Positions 43,681 to 55,135 of a stretch of DNA of 64,000 nucleotides are shown here, piece after piece. A program made the position numbers and the translations under genes. Origin of the DNA: Ovis canadensis (Eukaryota; Chordata; Mammalia; Artiodactyla; Bovidae); NCBI RefSeq assembly GCF_042477335.2, contig NC_091727.1:127131501-127195500 (forward strand). Reading direction: 5' to 3'. Below the pieces are notes generated by a model. It was not told where the DNA came from. It saw nothing but the letters and a program-made list of their open reading frames with translations, and did not search any database. The first letter of the stretch is position 1; each line of letters begins with the position of its first letter.

Positions 43681-44377
43681 GGTGAGTGAAGAAGTCAGTA
43701 GAGTGTGGGATGTTTTGAAAAGATGGAGTCATATAGTTTATACAGCCTGATGCAACCACCCATTCCCTATCAGAAAGACAGCAAGTACATCACCAGGTCA
43801 AGCATGGCATGAAAGAAACAACTTCTTTCTAATTATTTTTATTTGTTTTTATAATGGTTAAATAGCTAACTTAGCCATATCATATCATAAATCCCTTCTT
43901 AGCTTTGATGGGCTTTCCAGCCATAGCATTCACAAGGCTACAGTAGGGTTTTTTCACTGTTTACACTTTAGAGCATTGCCTCTTAATGACATATAGGGAG
44001 GTCACTTATCTAATCAGTACATGTTTTGTGTGTGTGTGTGTGAGCAACCAATCCCATTTCTGCATTGGGCAACTTTCCTATCAGTTTAACTCCTCCAGTG
44101 TGGTATTTTTCTTCCTGAGCTCTAGAGTTGGGGGCCCTCTTCCCTTTTAATCTGTATCCCTCTGTCTCCATTTTTCAGAGACTTGTGAATTCATAGAGCT
44201 ATGTCTATGTTCTCACCAACTGGTTTATAAACAGAAAATTCTTTCATCTCTGTACCTGATATCCTACATTCCCAGCCACACAGCCCCAGCCAGTATTAGG
44301 TCTGGGAGACCAAGGAGATTGTGCCCTATTCATCCTTATAGATTCTGTCTTGTATACTTTATGGCATATGGTAAATA
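43681..44377. other. Unclassified sequence
   Basis: A short (tg)n run at about 44029-44042. No recognised repeat or gene. Confidence 0.4.
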
Positions 44378-44810
44378 GGCTTTCTAGGTGGCACACTGGT
44401 AAACAATGCACCTGCCAATGCAGGAGATGCAAGAGATATGGGTTCGATTCCTGAGTTGGGAAGATCCCTTGGAGTAAGAAATGGCAAACTACTCCAATAT
44501 TCTTGCCTGGAAAATCCCATGGACAGAGGAGCCTATGGGCTACAGTCCATGGGGTCAGGACTGATTCTGAAGCTGAAGCTCCAATACTTTGGCCACCTGA
44601 TGTGAAGGGTCTACTCATTGGAAAAGACCTGATGCTTTTCTGTCAGGAGGAAAAAAGGTGAGAGAGGATGAAATGGTTGGATAGTGTCACCGACTCAATG
44701 GACATGAGTTTGAGCAAACACTGAGAAAGAGTGAAGGACAGGTAAGTCTGGCATGCTGCAGTCCATGGGGTCACAATGAGTTGGACAGGACTTAGCCACT
44801 GAACAACAAC
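44378..44810 (+). mobile_element. Bov-tA / BovB chimera
   Basis: 44378-44557 is a Bov-tA head and body. At the shared motif 'cagtccatggggtca' it switches into about 200 bp of BovB 3' sequence ('ctgaagctgaagctccaata', 'gactcaatggacatgagttt'), then passes 'cagtccatggggtca' again (44759) and ends with a Bov-tA-like 'gaacaacaacaac' tail. Confidence 0.8.
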
Positions 44811-44834
44811 AACAAAAATATGAGGAAAGACAGT

Positions 44835-45080
44835 AAATCGTGACCCTGGAGTCAGGCAGACCTGGATTTAAATCCTAGCTCCCCTTTTTGCTAGCTGTGG
44901 GGCCTTGAGCAAGTTACTGCAGCTCTTGGGACCTCAATTCCCTCATCTATAAAACAATGGTAATTGTGGTACCTACCTCCTAGATGTTTTATAAGAATTA
45001 AATGAGTTAATATGAATAAAGCCTGTAGGACAGTACCATATACATAAGTGAATGCTCAGTAAATGTTTGCAATGACTAAA
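44835..45080 (+). mobile_element. MIR SINE, nearly complete
   Basis: 'ctggagtcaggcagacctgg', 'gccttgagcaagttactgc', 'ctcaattccctcatctataa', 'gaatgctcagtaaatgtttg'. Confidence 0.92.
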
Positions 45081-45764
45081 GGACTATATGAAATAATGAA
45101 TAAGTGAACATACATTTTCAACAGGAAGACATATAACTCCAGGAAATCTTTAGTGCCTATAAGAAATTCAGGGAAGGATGGGAGAAGAGTCAGTAAGGAT
45201 GGGTGAATACTTCATTTACCATGTCTCTTATCATGTGATCCCTACTGTTGGGAGTACTTGAATCTGAAGTTTATCAGAACAAACCAGTCAAGCCGAATGC
45301 ATGGATGGAAAATAACATTTCATATCATAACAGTAACAGTTGTTCAACTTCAGAGAGTACTCCAAAATATGATAAAGTGTTGAAAAGTGTAGCATTGTCA
45401 ACAGAAGCTATTGCTAGCAGTTGTCTTAAATTAATTAAAAATACTGATTCTGGTGTTCTGGTTTTAGTACACAGCACTTGAGTTATTGTTGTTATTAGAG
45501 TGTCTGAGTCAGGAGGATCACATAGACAAATGATAACATTAAAGGAAGTCAGATGAAATTTCACACATCAGGGGCGCTGCACAGGCAATGGATGTAACTT
45601 TTACATCATATGACATTCTTTAAGTAGCAGATGACAGCAGAAGGGAGGAAAGAGAATTGATATGCTGGAAACTTAGCCAGAATCAGCTGTTGCTAAACAT
45701 TCTGCACCATCAAAGGGTCTATGATATCTATCCCAACCCCCCAGTCTGCTATCCCCCAGTGATA
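45081..45764. other. Unclassified; one protein-like short frame
   Basis: A plus frame (45248-45481, no ATG at its start) reads ordinary-looking protein (YDKVLKSVALSTEAIASSCL) to a TGA. No homologue recognised and no poly-A or splice context. Confidence 0.25.
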
Positions 45765-45877
45765 CATTCCTTCAACAAAAATATATTAGGTGCCTATGAC
45801 ATGCCAGGCACTGTTCTGGGTGTCGGGAATATAACAGTAAACAAAAATCCTTGCCTTCCTGGAACTTACATTCTAGT

Positions 45878-46090
45878 AGGGGTCAACAGTATGGCTCATG
45901 GACAAATTCTGGCCCATCACCTGTTTTGGTAAACAGCATTACTGAGTCACAGCCACACATCTCTTGATGTATCATCTATGACTATTTCTGTGTAACAACA
46001 GAGTTGGGTATTTGTCTTGGAAACTCACTGGCCCACAAAGCCGAAAATATTTACTATCTGTCCCTTTAGAGGAAAAGTTTGCTGGCCCTT
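45878..46090. mobile_element. hAT-Charlie-like MITE, 213 bp
   Basis: 'ggctcatggacaaattctgg', 'agcattactgagtcacagcc', 'aaatatttactatctgtccc', 'aaaagtttgctggccc'. It has an 8-bp target duplication attctagY (45870-45877 and 46091-46098), the hAT length. Confidence 0.85.
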
Positions 46091-46123
46091 ATTCTAGCAG
46101 AAGGGGATGGACAATTTTTTAAA

Positions 46124-48286
46124 ACAAGACCAGGAGCTGACTGTGGCTCAGATCATGAACTCCTTATTGCCAAATTCAGACTTAAATTGAAGAAAGTGGA
46201 GAAAACCACTAGACCATTGAGGTATGACCTAAATCAAATCCTTTATGACTATACAGTGGAAGTGAGAAATAGATTGAAGGGAATAGATCTGATAGACAGA
46301 GTGCCTGATGAACTATGGACGGAGGTTCATGACATTGTACAAGAGACAGGAATCAAGACCATTCCCAAGCAAAAAAAAAAAAAAAGCAAAAAAGCAAAAT
46401 GGCTCTCTGGGGAGGCCTTACAAATAGCTGTGAAAAGAAAAGAGGTGAAAAGGAAAGGAGAAAAGGAAAGATATACCCATCTGAATGCAGAGTTCCAAAG
46501 AACAGAAAGGAGAGAGGAGAAAGCCTTCTTCAGCGATCAATGCAAAGAAATAGAGGAAAACTATAGAATGGGAAAGACTAGAGATCTCTTTAAGAAAATT
46601 AGAGATACCAAGGGGAATATTTTATGTAAAGATGGGCTCAATAAAGGAAAGAAATGGTAGGGACCTAACAGAAGTTTAAGATATTAAGAAGAGGTGGCAA
46701 GAATACACAGAAGAACTGTACAAAAAAGATCTTCACAACCAAGATAATCACTATGGTGTGATCACTCACCTAGAGCCAGGCATCCTGGAATGCGAAGTCA
46801 AGTGGGCCTTAGGAAGCATCACTATGAACAAAGCTAGTGGAGGTGATAGAATTCCAGTTGAGCTATTTCAAATCCTGAAAGAGATGCTGTGAAAGTGTTG
46901 CACTCCATATGCCAGCAAATTTGGTAAACTCAGCAGTGGCCACAGGACTGGAAAAATCAGTTTTCATTCCAATCCCAAAGAAAGGCAATGCCAAAGAATG
47001 TTCAAACTACCACACAATTGCACTCATCTCACATGCTAGTAAAGTAATGCTCACAATTCTCCAAGCCAGGGTTCTGGAATACGTGAACCGTGAACTTCCA
47101 GATGTTCAAGCTGGTTTTAGAAAAGGCAGAGGAACCAGAGATCAAATTGCCAACATCTGCTGGATCATGGAAAAAGCAAGAGAGTTCCAGAAAAACATTT
47201 CTGCTTTATTGACTATGCCAAAGCCTTTGACTGTGTGGATCACAATAAACTGTGGAAAATTCTGAAAGAGATGGGAATATCAGACCACCTGACCTGCCTC
47301 TTGAGAAACCTATATGCAGGTCAGGAAGCAATAGTTTGAACTGGACATGGAATAACAGACTGGTTCCAAATAGGAAAAGGAGTATGTCAAGGCTGTATAT
47401 TGTCACCTTGCTTATTTAACTAATATGCAGAGTACATCATGAGACACAATGGGCTGGAGGAAGCACAAGCTGGAATCAAGATTGCCGGGAGAAATATCAA
47501 TAACCTCAGATATGCAGATGACACCACCCTTATGGCAGAAAGTGAAGAAGAACTAAAGAACCTCTTGATGAAAGTGAAAGGGGAGAGTGAAAAAGTTGGC
47601 TTAAAGCTCAACATTCAGAAAACGAAGATCATGGCATCCAGTCCCATCACTTCATGGGAAATAGATGGGGAAACAGTGGGAACAGTGGCTGACTTAATTT
47701 TGGGGAGCTCCAAAATCACTGCAGATGGTGACTGCAGCCATGAATTTAAAAGACGCTTACTCCTTGGAAGGAAAGTTATGACCAACCTAGACAGCATATT
47801 AAAAAGCAGAGGCATTACTTTGCTAACAAAGGTCCATCTAGTCAAGGCTGTGGTTTTTCCAGTGATCATGTATGGATGTGAGAGTTGGACTATAAAGCAA
47901 GCTGAGCACAGAAGAATTGATGCTTTGTGAACTGTGGTGTTGGACAAGACTCTTGAAAGTCCCTTGGACTGCAAGGAGATCCAGCCAGTCCATCCTAAGG
48001 AGATCAGTCCTGGGTGTTCATTGGAAGGACTGATGCTAAAGCTGAAACTCTAGTACTTTAGCCACCTGATGTGAAGAGCGGACTCATTGGAAAAGACCCT
48101 GATGCTGGGAAAGATTGAGGGCAGGAGGAGAAGGGGACAACAGAGGATAAGATGGTTGGATGGCATCACTGACTCAATGGACATGGATTTGGGTGGACTC
48201 CGGGAGTTGGTGATGGACAGGGAGCCCTGGCGTGCTGCCATTCATGGGGTCGCAAAGAGTCAGACACGACTGAGCGACTGAACTGA
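46124..48286 (+). mobile_element. BovB LINE, longest copy in the window
   Basis: About 2.16 kb starting in the apurinic-type endonuclease C-terminus (PGADCGSDHELLIAKFRLKL, with the catalytic SDH, about 46131-46190). It continues through the linker (EVHDIVQETGIKTIPK), RT fingers, motif A region (IDYAKAFDCVDHNKLW spelled across a frame change at 47206-47253), LRYADDTTLMAE with intact YADD (about 47507-47542), and a C-terminal domain ending YGCESWTIKQAEHRRIDAL. Frames are broken by an indel at about 46880, a 4-bp loss near 47196 and in-frame stops (for example at 47421). Endonuclease N-terminus absent. Confidence 0.93.
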
Positions 48287-50110
48287 AACATATAATGTCA
48301 AGTAGTGTTCTCAGTATAAAGCAAAAGAAAGCCAGAAAGGCAGATAGAGAATGGGAAGGGGGAAATTACAACTTTAACCAGGGCTGTCAGAGAAGATCTC
48401 ATCAAGTAGGGGACGTTTGATCCAATACTTGAAGGATGTGAGTGAGTGAGTTATATTGATATTTGTTGTATACAGCATGGTGGGCCATTGTAAGGAGTTT
48501 TACTCTTGTTATGTGTGAGACAGGATGTCACTGGAATTTTGAGTAGAGGAGTGACATAGTCTGAGTTTCATATTAATAAGATTAGTCTAGTCCTCAAATC
48601 AAGAAGGGAATAATAGACTTGGCTGAGGGTGGCAAAGCCAGGAGCAAGGAGAAGAGTTGGGAGATATAATCCTGGATATGGATCATTGCGACTTAAACCA
48701 GGTGATGAAAGTAGTCAGATTCTAGGTATATTTCAAAGATGGACTGACAAGATTTGATGGTAGAATAAAGGTGGGATGTGAAGGAAAGTAAAGAATCAAG
48801 AATGATTCTAAGGTCTTCAGCCCAAGTGACTGGAAGAAGGAAGTTACCATTTACCCATGAGATGCGGAAGACAGTGAGGAGCAGATTTGATAAGTGGAGC
48901 AGGTTTAGGTGGGAGTGTCCAGGGTAGGGGTGGTGGCAGGGGGAATTAAGAGCTCAGTTTTGGATGTGTTAAGTTTAAGATGCCTACTAGGCATCCAAGG
49001 TGACATGTCAAGCAGGCAATTGGTTATAAAATATGGAGGGTCCAGGCTGGAGATATTACATTTAGGAATCATCCACTTATAGATGGTATTTTGAGCCATG
49101 AGAAATAGAAGCATCACCAAGCAGAGAGAAAAGAAGAGATCCAAGGCTTAAAGCCTTCCTCTACCTATCAGTTCTAGATTTAGTGCATGTCAAAATCCTA
49201 TCAATTCTTCCTGTATGTTTCTCAATCCAACATTTACTTTCCATTCCCACTGCTACCATCCTAACCCAGGATCTTGTTCTGTCTCACTTGGCCTTTTACA
49301 ATAGCCACTTAATTGGCTTCCTTGACTCTAAATGTCAAGTTGAAACTCATCATCTCATCTGTCCCTCCCCTCCAAAAAATCCCTCCATTTCTCCTGGGGT
49401 TGCCATCATAAAGAATAACATCACCATTCATACTTATTTGTTCAAGTTTGAAACCTGAAAATTATCCTTATCTCCTCCATTTCTCCTGCTTTCCATATGC
49501 AATCCATTATAAAGCCTTGTCACTTTTAGCTCTTAAATATAACTCAATTCTGCTCCTTTTCTCAGTCTCTGTTACCACCATCATCCCCCATAGAAACAAC
49601 AGTAATTGTCTTCTAAGTACCTTCCATTCCTCTACTCTGTCCTCCATACTGATATCAGTGGGATCTATTAAAAACACTGTGTGAGCTTCACCTTTAGTAG
49701 GTCCACAGAAGAAAATTCAAAGACCTTTCATCACTTGGCCACAACTTTCTTTCCAATGGTATCTGCCATGGTTATTCTGTGAAGTCCCTCCATTTTATCC
49801 CTGTGGCCTTGTCAGCAGTCTTTACACTCACCATGACCATAGCTTGTCCGGATAACTTAGTATAGACCTTCCCAAGAGTATTACAGGTGTCTCATGTGCA
49901 GTATAGCTGAAACTTCTAGGTCACTTGCCTCTGGGCTGAAACTGCTTCCTCCATTCACTTTACAAATACTATGCTTTTCTTACATGTACTATGTGTGCTA
50001 CGATAAAAGTTGGGAAGCACTGCCTTAGTGCACACAATTCCCTCATCCTGAGAAGTTCTGTTCCATCCTTTTCTCTAAGCGCACTTCTATGCCAAGTTCA
50101 AGACCCACTT

Positions 50111-50206
50111 TTGCATGGCTTTATTGTGGGATCTTAGTTTCATGGCCAAGGATTGAACTTGTGTCTAAAGTGTGGAGTCCTAACCATTGGACTGCCAGGG
50201 AATTCC
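50111..50206 (-). mobile_element. CHR-type SINE (antisense)
   Basis: 'tattgtgggatcttagtttc', 'ccaaggattgaacttgtgtc', 'ccattggactgccagggaat'. Target duplication caagaccca (50099-50107 and 50207-50215). Confidence 0.9.
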
Positions 50207-50381
50207 CAAGACCCATCTTCTTGATAAAGCTGTCTTCGTTGCTACATCCCCAGCCTCAAAATTCCCATATGACCTAAGTAGATCACCCATTTGGCACTTA
50301 GCATATGTACCTGTGTGTTGTCATTCAACTTTCAATGATGAGATCTTATCTCAGTTGTGTTGTCAGGTCCTTAAGAGCAAG

Positions 50382-51684
50382 GATTTTTTTTAAATTTTTT
50401 TTTAAATATAAATTTATTTATTTTAATTGGAGGTTAATTACTTTACAATATTGTATTGGTTTTGCCATACGTCAACATGAATCCGCCACAAGTATACACG
50501 TGTTCCCCATCCTGAACCCTCCTCCCTCCTCCCTTCCCGTACCATCCCTCTGGGTAATTGCTTTACAATATTGTGTTAGTTTCTGCCATACATCAAGATG
50601 AATCTGTCATAGGTATACATATGGCCCCTCCCTCTAGATCCTCCCTCTCACCACCTCCCTCCTCATCCCACCACTCTAAGTAGTCACAGAGCACTGGGTT
50701 TGAGCTCCCTGCATCATACAGCGAATCTCCACTGGTTATTTATTTTACATATGGTAATGTATATGCTTCTATGTTACTCTTTCAATTCGTCCCTCCCTCT
50801 CTTTTCCCCTCTGTGTCCACAAGTCTGTTTCCTATGTCTGTGTTTCCACTGCTCTGCAAATAGGTTCATCAGTATCATCTTTCTAGATTCCATATATATG
50901 TGTTAATAGATGATATGTTTTTCTCTTGCTGACTTACTTAACTCTTCATAATAGGCTCTAGGTTCATCCACCTCTTTAGCCTGACTCAAGTGCATTCCTT
51001 TTTATGACTGAGTAATATTCCATTGTGGGCTTCCCTGTTGGCTTAGCAGTAAAGAATCTGCCTGCAATGCAGGAGCCACAGGAGCCACAGGTTTGATCCC
51101 CGGATTGGGAAGATCCCCTGGAGGAGGGCATGGCAACCCACTCCAGTATTCTTGCCTGGAAAATCCCATGGACAGAGGAGCCTGGCCGTCTACAGTCCAT
51201 AGGGTCTCAAAGAGTCGGACGTGACTGAAGTTACTTGGCATCCATGCATGCAATATTCCATTGTATGTATTTACCACAACTTTATCCATTCATCCATCAA
51301 TGGATATCTACGTTGCTTCCATGTCCTAGCTATTGTAAATAGTGCTGCTTTGAACATTGGGGTACATGTGTCTTTTTCAATTATGGTTTCCTCAGGGTAT
51401 ATGCACAGTAATGGGATTGTTGAGTCATACTGTAGTTTTATCCCTAGTTTTTTAAGGAATCTCCATACTGTTCTCCACTGTGGCTTTATCAATTTACATT
51501 CCTATCAAGTGCAAGAGGGTTCTGTTTTCTCCACACCCTCTCCAGTATTATTGTTTGTAGATTTTTTTGGTGATGGCCATTCTGACCAGTGCGAGGTGAT
51601 ACCTCATTGCAGTTTTGAGTTGCATTTCTCTAATAATGAGCAATGTTGAATAATCTATTCCTGTGTTTATTAGCCATTTGTATG
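50382..51684 (-). mobile_element. L1 3' end (antisense) with repeated terminus
   Basis: Antisense L1 of about 1.08 kb plus a Bov-tA, with perfect 11-bp target duplication ttaagagcaag (50371-50381 and 51685-51695). A terminus-like segment occurs twice: 50405-50550 ('ggaggttaattactttacaa') and again from 50555 ('ttgctttacaatattgtgtt'). This indicates a chimera or tail-on-tail insertion. Confidence 0.88.
51027..51251 (+). mobile_element. Bov-tA SINE inside L1
   Basis: Complete copy with perfect 13-bp duplication aatattccattgt (51014-51026 and 51252-51264). Confidence 0.95.
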
Positions 51685-51829
51685 TTAAGAGCAAGAAGTT
51701 TTATATCTACCTTCCTTCCCACCTAGTGCCTTTGCATACAGTGGGTGCTTAATTCATTGTTATAATATGAATAAGTGGAGGAACAGATGAATAAATGAAT
51801 GGATATGTGAAACCCATCTGATGGTACAA

Positions 51830-51985
51830 AAGAAAAGATCACTGGATTAACAGTCAGAGAACCTGGATTCTCTAGTTCACTTTGCCACTAGATAGTTGTA
51901 AGAGATATTAGGCAATTTGCTTTCCTTGGTTCCGTCATTCACAAAATAGGAGCAACACTTTACATCCTCACTTCCAAGATGAGAT
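51830..51985 (+). mobile_element. MIR SINE
   Basis: 'gtcagagaacctggattctc', 'agatattaggcaatttgctt', 'ccgtcattcacaaaatagg'. Confidence 0.75.
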
Positions 51986-52204
51986 GGGACCGTTTATGAA
52001 AAAATTATTTGGCGGGAGACAAGAGCATGTTGTTCAAGAATAATGCCAAAAGAGGCAGCGTAAAAGATGAAAAAGGACACTGCAGAAAGTCATGGTTGGT
52101 GGAAAAGCCAGTAGGGTAAGGGAAATTCACCAGCAAAGTAGACTTGCCCAGGAGTTGTTGAAAAAGGATGTCAAGCACAAGAGGCAGAAAAATCAAATAT
52201 TTCT

Positions 52205-52450
52205 ACTGAGAGGCAATATAACACAGCCATTAGATCTAGACTGCCTAGCTTCAAAGCCTGGCACTTACTAGCTGTGTGATTTTGGACAAGTTACTCAATG
52301 TAACTTGTAAATTGAACTTCAATTTACTCATCTATCATATGGGGATAAAAATAGTACTGATTTCCAGGGAGTTGTTGTAAGACTTAAGTGAGTTCATGTT
52401 TGTAAAGTACTAAGCAGTGGAGGCCAGTGTCTGGCATAAAGAGCATTACA
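52205..52450 (+). mobile_element. MIR SINE, nearly complete
   Basis: 'ctggcacttactagctgtgt', 'gattttggacaagttactca', 'ttactcatctatcatatggg', 'gttgttgtaagacttaagtg'. Confidence 0.9.
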
Positions 52451-52774
52451 GAAGAGTGAGTTAGGTAAAATAATGGCCTTGCCAAGCAGAACTTCAGTGC
52501 CCATGGTTGTGGCTTCTTCCTTGGGTCTGAAGCAGGGTTCAGAGAAGGCCTTAGTTGTTCCCCAGTGTGCACTTCTGCCTTCCAGTTTCCCGAGCCCTGT
52601 CCTCTGAGCTTGGTCTACCTCATTGTTCACAGGACACTGGCTGCTTTTACTAGGTTTCTGACCCACAAAGTTTCTTCCCAATCCTTCAGCTTCTTTCAAA
52701 GCCCAATGAGAGTTTATTATGAGGACAGATTGGAGTAGACTCCATGAAATCCCCAAAGCAGATAGAGTCAGAAG
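52451..52774. other. Unclassified sequence
   Basis: Lies between two MIRs. A 148-codon minus frame (52840-52394) spans it but includes MIR at both ends, so it is not gene evidence. Confidence 0.4.
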
Positions 52775-53020
52775 AGCCTGATCTTTAATAATAATGGCTT
52801 TGCCATCAAGCAAAATTGAGTATGAATCTAGGCTCTGCAAATGACCAACTAGTTAACCTTGAACAAATCAATCTCTCTGAGCCTCAGTTTGCTAATCTGT
52901 CAAATGAGGCCTCAGAGGTGGTTTTCAGGAACAAATGAGAAAATAGACATGAAGCGTTCAGTACAGGGCCTGGCCCATGGTAAACGCTCTAAAAGTATTG
53001 ATTCTTATCATTAATAATCC
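52775..53020 (+). mobile_element. MIR SINE, nearly complete
   Basis: 'gagtatgaatctaggctctg', 'ccttgaacaaatcaatctct', 'gcctcagtttgctaatctgt', 'ggcccatggtaaacgctct'. Confidence 0.9.
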
Positions 53021-53203
53021 TAGGATTACCGGTCTTGATTTTAGAATGTAATTTAGCAGCATTATGGCCTCCAGTCACTACTGCTCTGCCATCCCAATGT
53101 GTCCCTTTCAAACCTAAAAAGTGCAAAAAAAGAAAAAAGTTATATATGCCTATAAATCGAAATCGTTCCATTTGAGGTTCATGCTCAGTTCAAAAGAATT
53201 ACA

Positions 53204-53341
53204 GAGTGGAACTTTCCTGGTGGTCCAGTGGTTAAGACTCTGCACTGCCAATGCATGGGGCTTAGGTTCAATCCCTGGTCAGGGACCCAAGATCTCTTGT
53301 GCTTTGTGACTTGGCCAAAAAATTAAAAAGAGAGAGAGTCA
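53204..53341 (+). mobile_element. CHR-type SINE
   Basis: 'aactttcctggtggtccagt', 'ggttcaatccctggtcaggg' and an A/G-rich tail. Perfect 13-bp duplication caaaagaattaca (53191-53203 and 53342-53354). Confidence 0.95.
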
Positions 53342-53449
53342 CAAAAGAATTACAAAGAAAGAACTAGCAACTCTAAGCACACCAGATTTCAATATGTCTG
53401 TGAATACTCTCAGCCTCCATAAAATCAACAATCTTTTTTTTTAATTTTT

Positions 53450-53575
53450 GAGGTATATACTATTAATATCCCCATTGTAGAGATGGGGATACAGAGGCAA
53501 ATGGAGATTGACTAACTTGCCATGTCCACCCAGTTAATATATAGCAAAGTCAAAATTTGAATCCAGATAATCCAA
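53450..53575 (-). mobile_element. MIR SINE (antisense)
   Basis: 'tatccccattgtagagatgg', 'gactaacttgccatgtccac', 'atttgaatccagataatcc'. Confidence 0.8.
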
Positions 53576-53591
53576 CCCCAAATCCCTTAGT

Positions 53592-54085
53592 CTTTTTTAA
53601 AATTTATTTTTAAATGGGGGAAAATTGCTTTACAATGTTGTGTTGGTTTCTGCTGCACAAAAATGCAAATTAGCCATAGTTACACATATGTCCCCTGGAC
53701 AAGGGCATGGCAACCCACTCTAGTATGCTTGCCTGGAGAATCCCCATGGACAGAGGAGCCTGGTGGGCTACAGTCCATAGCATCACAAAAAGTCGGACGT
53801 GGCTGAAGCATGCACACACACGTATGTTACTTCCCTCTTGAGCCTCCCTCCTTTCCCTCCATCCCACTCCTCTAAGTCATCAAGAGCTCCAGGATGGGCT
53901 CCCTGTGTTATAGAGCAACTTCTCACCAGCTATTTATTTTACACATGGTAGTGTATGTATGTTGATGCTACTTTCTCCATATGTCCCACTCTCTCCCTCC
54001 TGCACTGTGTCCACAAGTCCTCCATTCTCTATATCTGAGTCTCCATTCCTTCCCTGAAAATAGGTTCATCAATACCTTAATGTCA
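53592..54085 (-). mobile_element. Artiodactyl L1 3' end (antisense)
   Basis: T-rich start, 'aattgctttacaatgttgtg', 'gggctccctgtgttatagag', 'ctttctccatatgtcccact', 'aaataggttcatcaatacc'. Interrupted by a truncated Bov-tA. Confidence 0.88.
53692..53817 (+). mobile_element. 5'-truncated Bov-tA (body only)
   Basis: Starts inside the Bov-A body ('cccctggacaagggcatgg'), lacks the tRNA head, and ends with a ca-rich tail. Duplication acacRtatgt (53682-53691 and 53818-53827). Confidence 0.9.
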
Positions 54086-54940
54086 TGAAATATATTCTTC
54101 TTATAAAATGGTGAATAGTTTTGGCAATGCTCATACTTGCATTTAGCCTAGAAACAATTCTCCTGTTGAAACAAATCTCCAGTGAGGACATAAGTGGCCA
54201 GGCTAGAATGTTTAATGTTGTCCAAGTGAATCTGGGAAGCACTTCTGCTCTGAGTGAGGGGCTGAAAAGTGAGTTTGGGGCATGAGGTCAGGGCCTCTCT
54301 TTGAGAAGAAATTCAAGAAGGGCAAGGATAAGCACTCTGCCTCCCACACGAAGTGGGTATGTAGAAACATGCCTTAAACCACTGAGGGAAAGCACCATAT
54401 TTTGTCCTTTATGTATTAATCATGGAAGATTTTCTTCCTATAGTAATCCAAGCATTATCCTTGACACACCAACTGGAGAATTGTGTCAGTGAGAATACAA
54501 AATTTATCCCATGCTTCAGAAATGCAACTCTATTTAATGACTGGATTAAATATATGCTGTGTCTAAAGATCAAATACTATTTAATGTCTGAAGCAAAGAA
54601 TGATTACCAAATAATATAATTATTTGGGGCTTACACAACTGTTCCCAAAGCTAATTGTTAGCTGGCAAAAACTGGCCTTGATTATGAACATAAGTGAGCT
54701 TGCATTTCAAATCAAGGAATCAAACTCTCAAATGGCTTTAATCAAATCAAATAAAAACAAATAATTCTCAAAATAAAAGCATAAAACAAAAGAAAGTATA
54801 AAAAAATCATAGTTGATGAAGTTGTTACTTTTTATATACATACATGTATATATAGAAACAACTTCGTAAGTTATGATTTATAGTTCAAAAATTCTTGATT
54901 TTTTAAAAAATATATTTTAGAGCAGTTTTAAGTTTACTAT
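54086..54940. other. Unclassified AT-rich sequence
   Basis: No repeat or gene recognised. Short frames at 54301-54619 lack any known motif. Confidence 0.4.
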
Positions 54941-55135
54941 CTAATGTATTTTATAGCAATTATTGATATATATTATATAAATATATATTATATTGGGGCT
55001 TCCCAGGTGGTTCAGTGGTATATGATATACAAATATACACATTATATATATACACATACATAAATATATTTTATATAATATTAATATGTATTAATATGTG
55101 ACATATGTCACATATAGATATATGTTAGGTTCATC
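54941..55135. repeat. AT-rich simple repeat tract
   Basis: Degenerate (tat/ata)n with ca interruptions. It carries a 28-bp Bov-tA head at 54995-55022. Confidence 0.85.
54995..55022 (+). mobile_element. Minimal Bov-tA head fragment
   Basis: 'ggggcttcccaggtggttca' and 'gtggta' match the first bases of Bov-tA, then sequence returns to TA repeats. Confidence 0.7.

Larger units (their letters stand above)
45765..49150 (-). mobile_element. L2 LINE (antisense) split by hAT and BovB
   Basis: Blocks 45765-45877, 46099-46123 and 48287-49150 are one antisense L2: terminus ('gacatgccaggcactgttct', 'ggaacttacattctagtagg'), then 3' UTR, then RT C-terminus. The minus-strand frame at 49144-48905 includes ITNCLLDMSPWMPSRHLKLN, the L2 RT region after the catalytic motif. 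Confidence 0.88.
49160..51800 (+). mobile_element. L2 LINE (sense) split by CHR and L1
   Basis: Sense L2 fragments: 'ttctcaatccaacatttact', 'gccacttaattggcttcctt', 'gttaccaccatcatcccccat', then 'aagacccacttttg' and the 3' end ('gtccttaagagcaaggatt' and, after the L1, 'gtgggtgcttaattcattg'). Some internal order is disturbed, so more than one copy may be present. Confidence 0.7.

Noticed and set aside
46079-46660. 193-codon plus frame as a host gene
   Set aside because: It is the BovB endonuclease C-terminus and linker. Its first residues come from L2/hAT sequence.
52394-52840. 148-codon minus-strand open frame
   Set aside because: It overlaps MIR sequence at both ends, has no domain or splice context, and its composition is that of random sequence.
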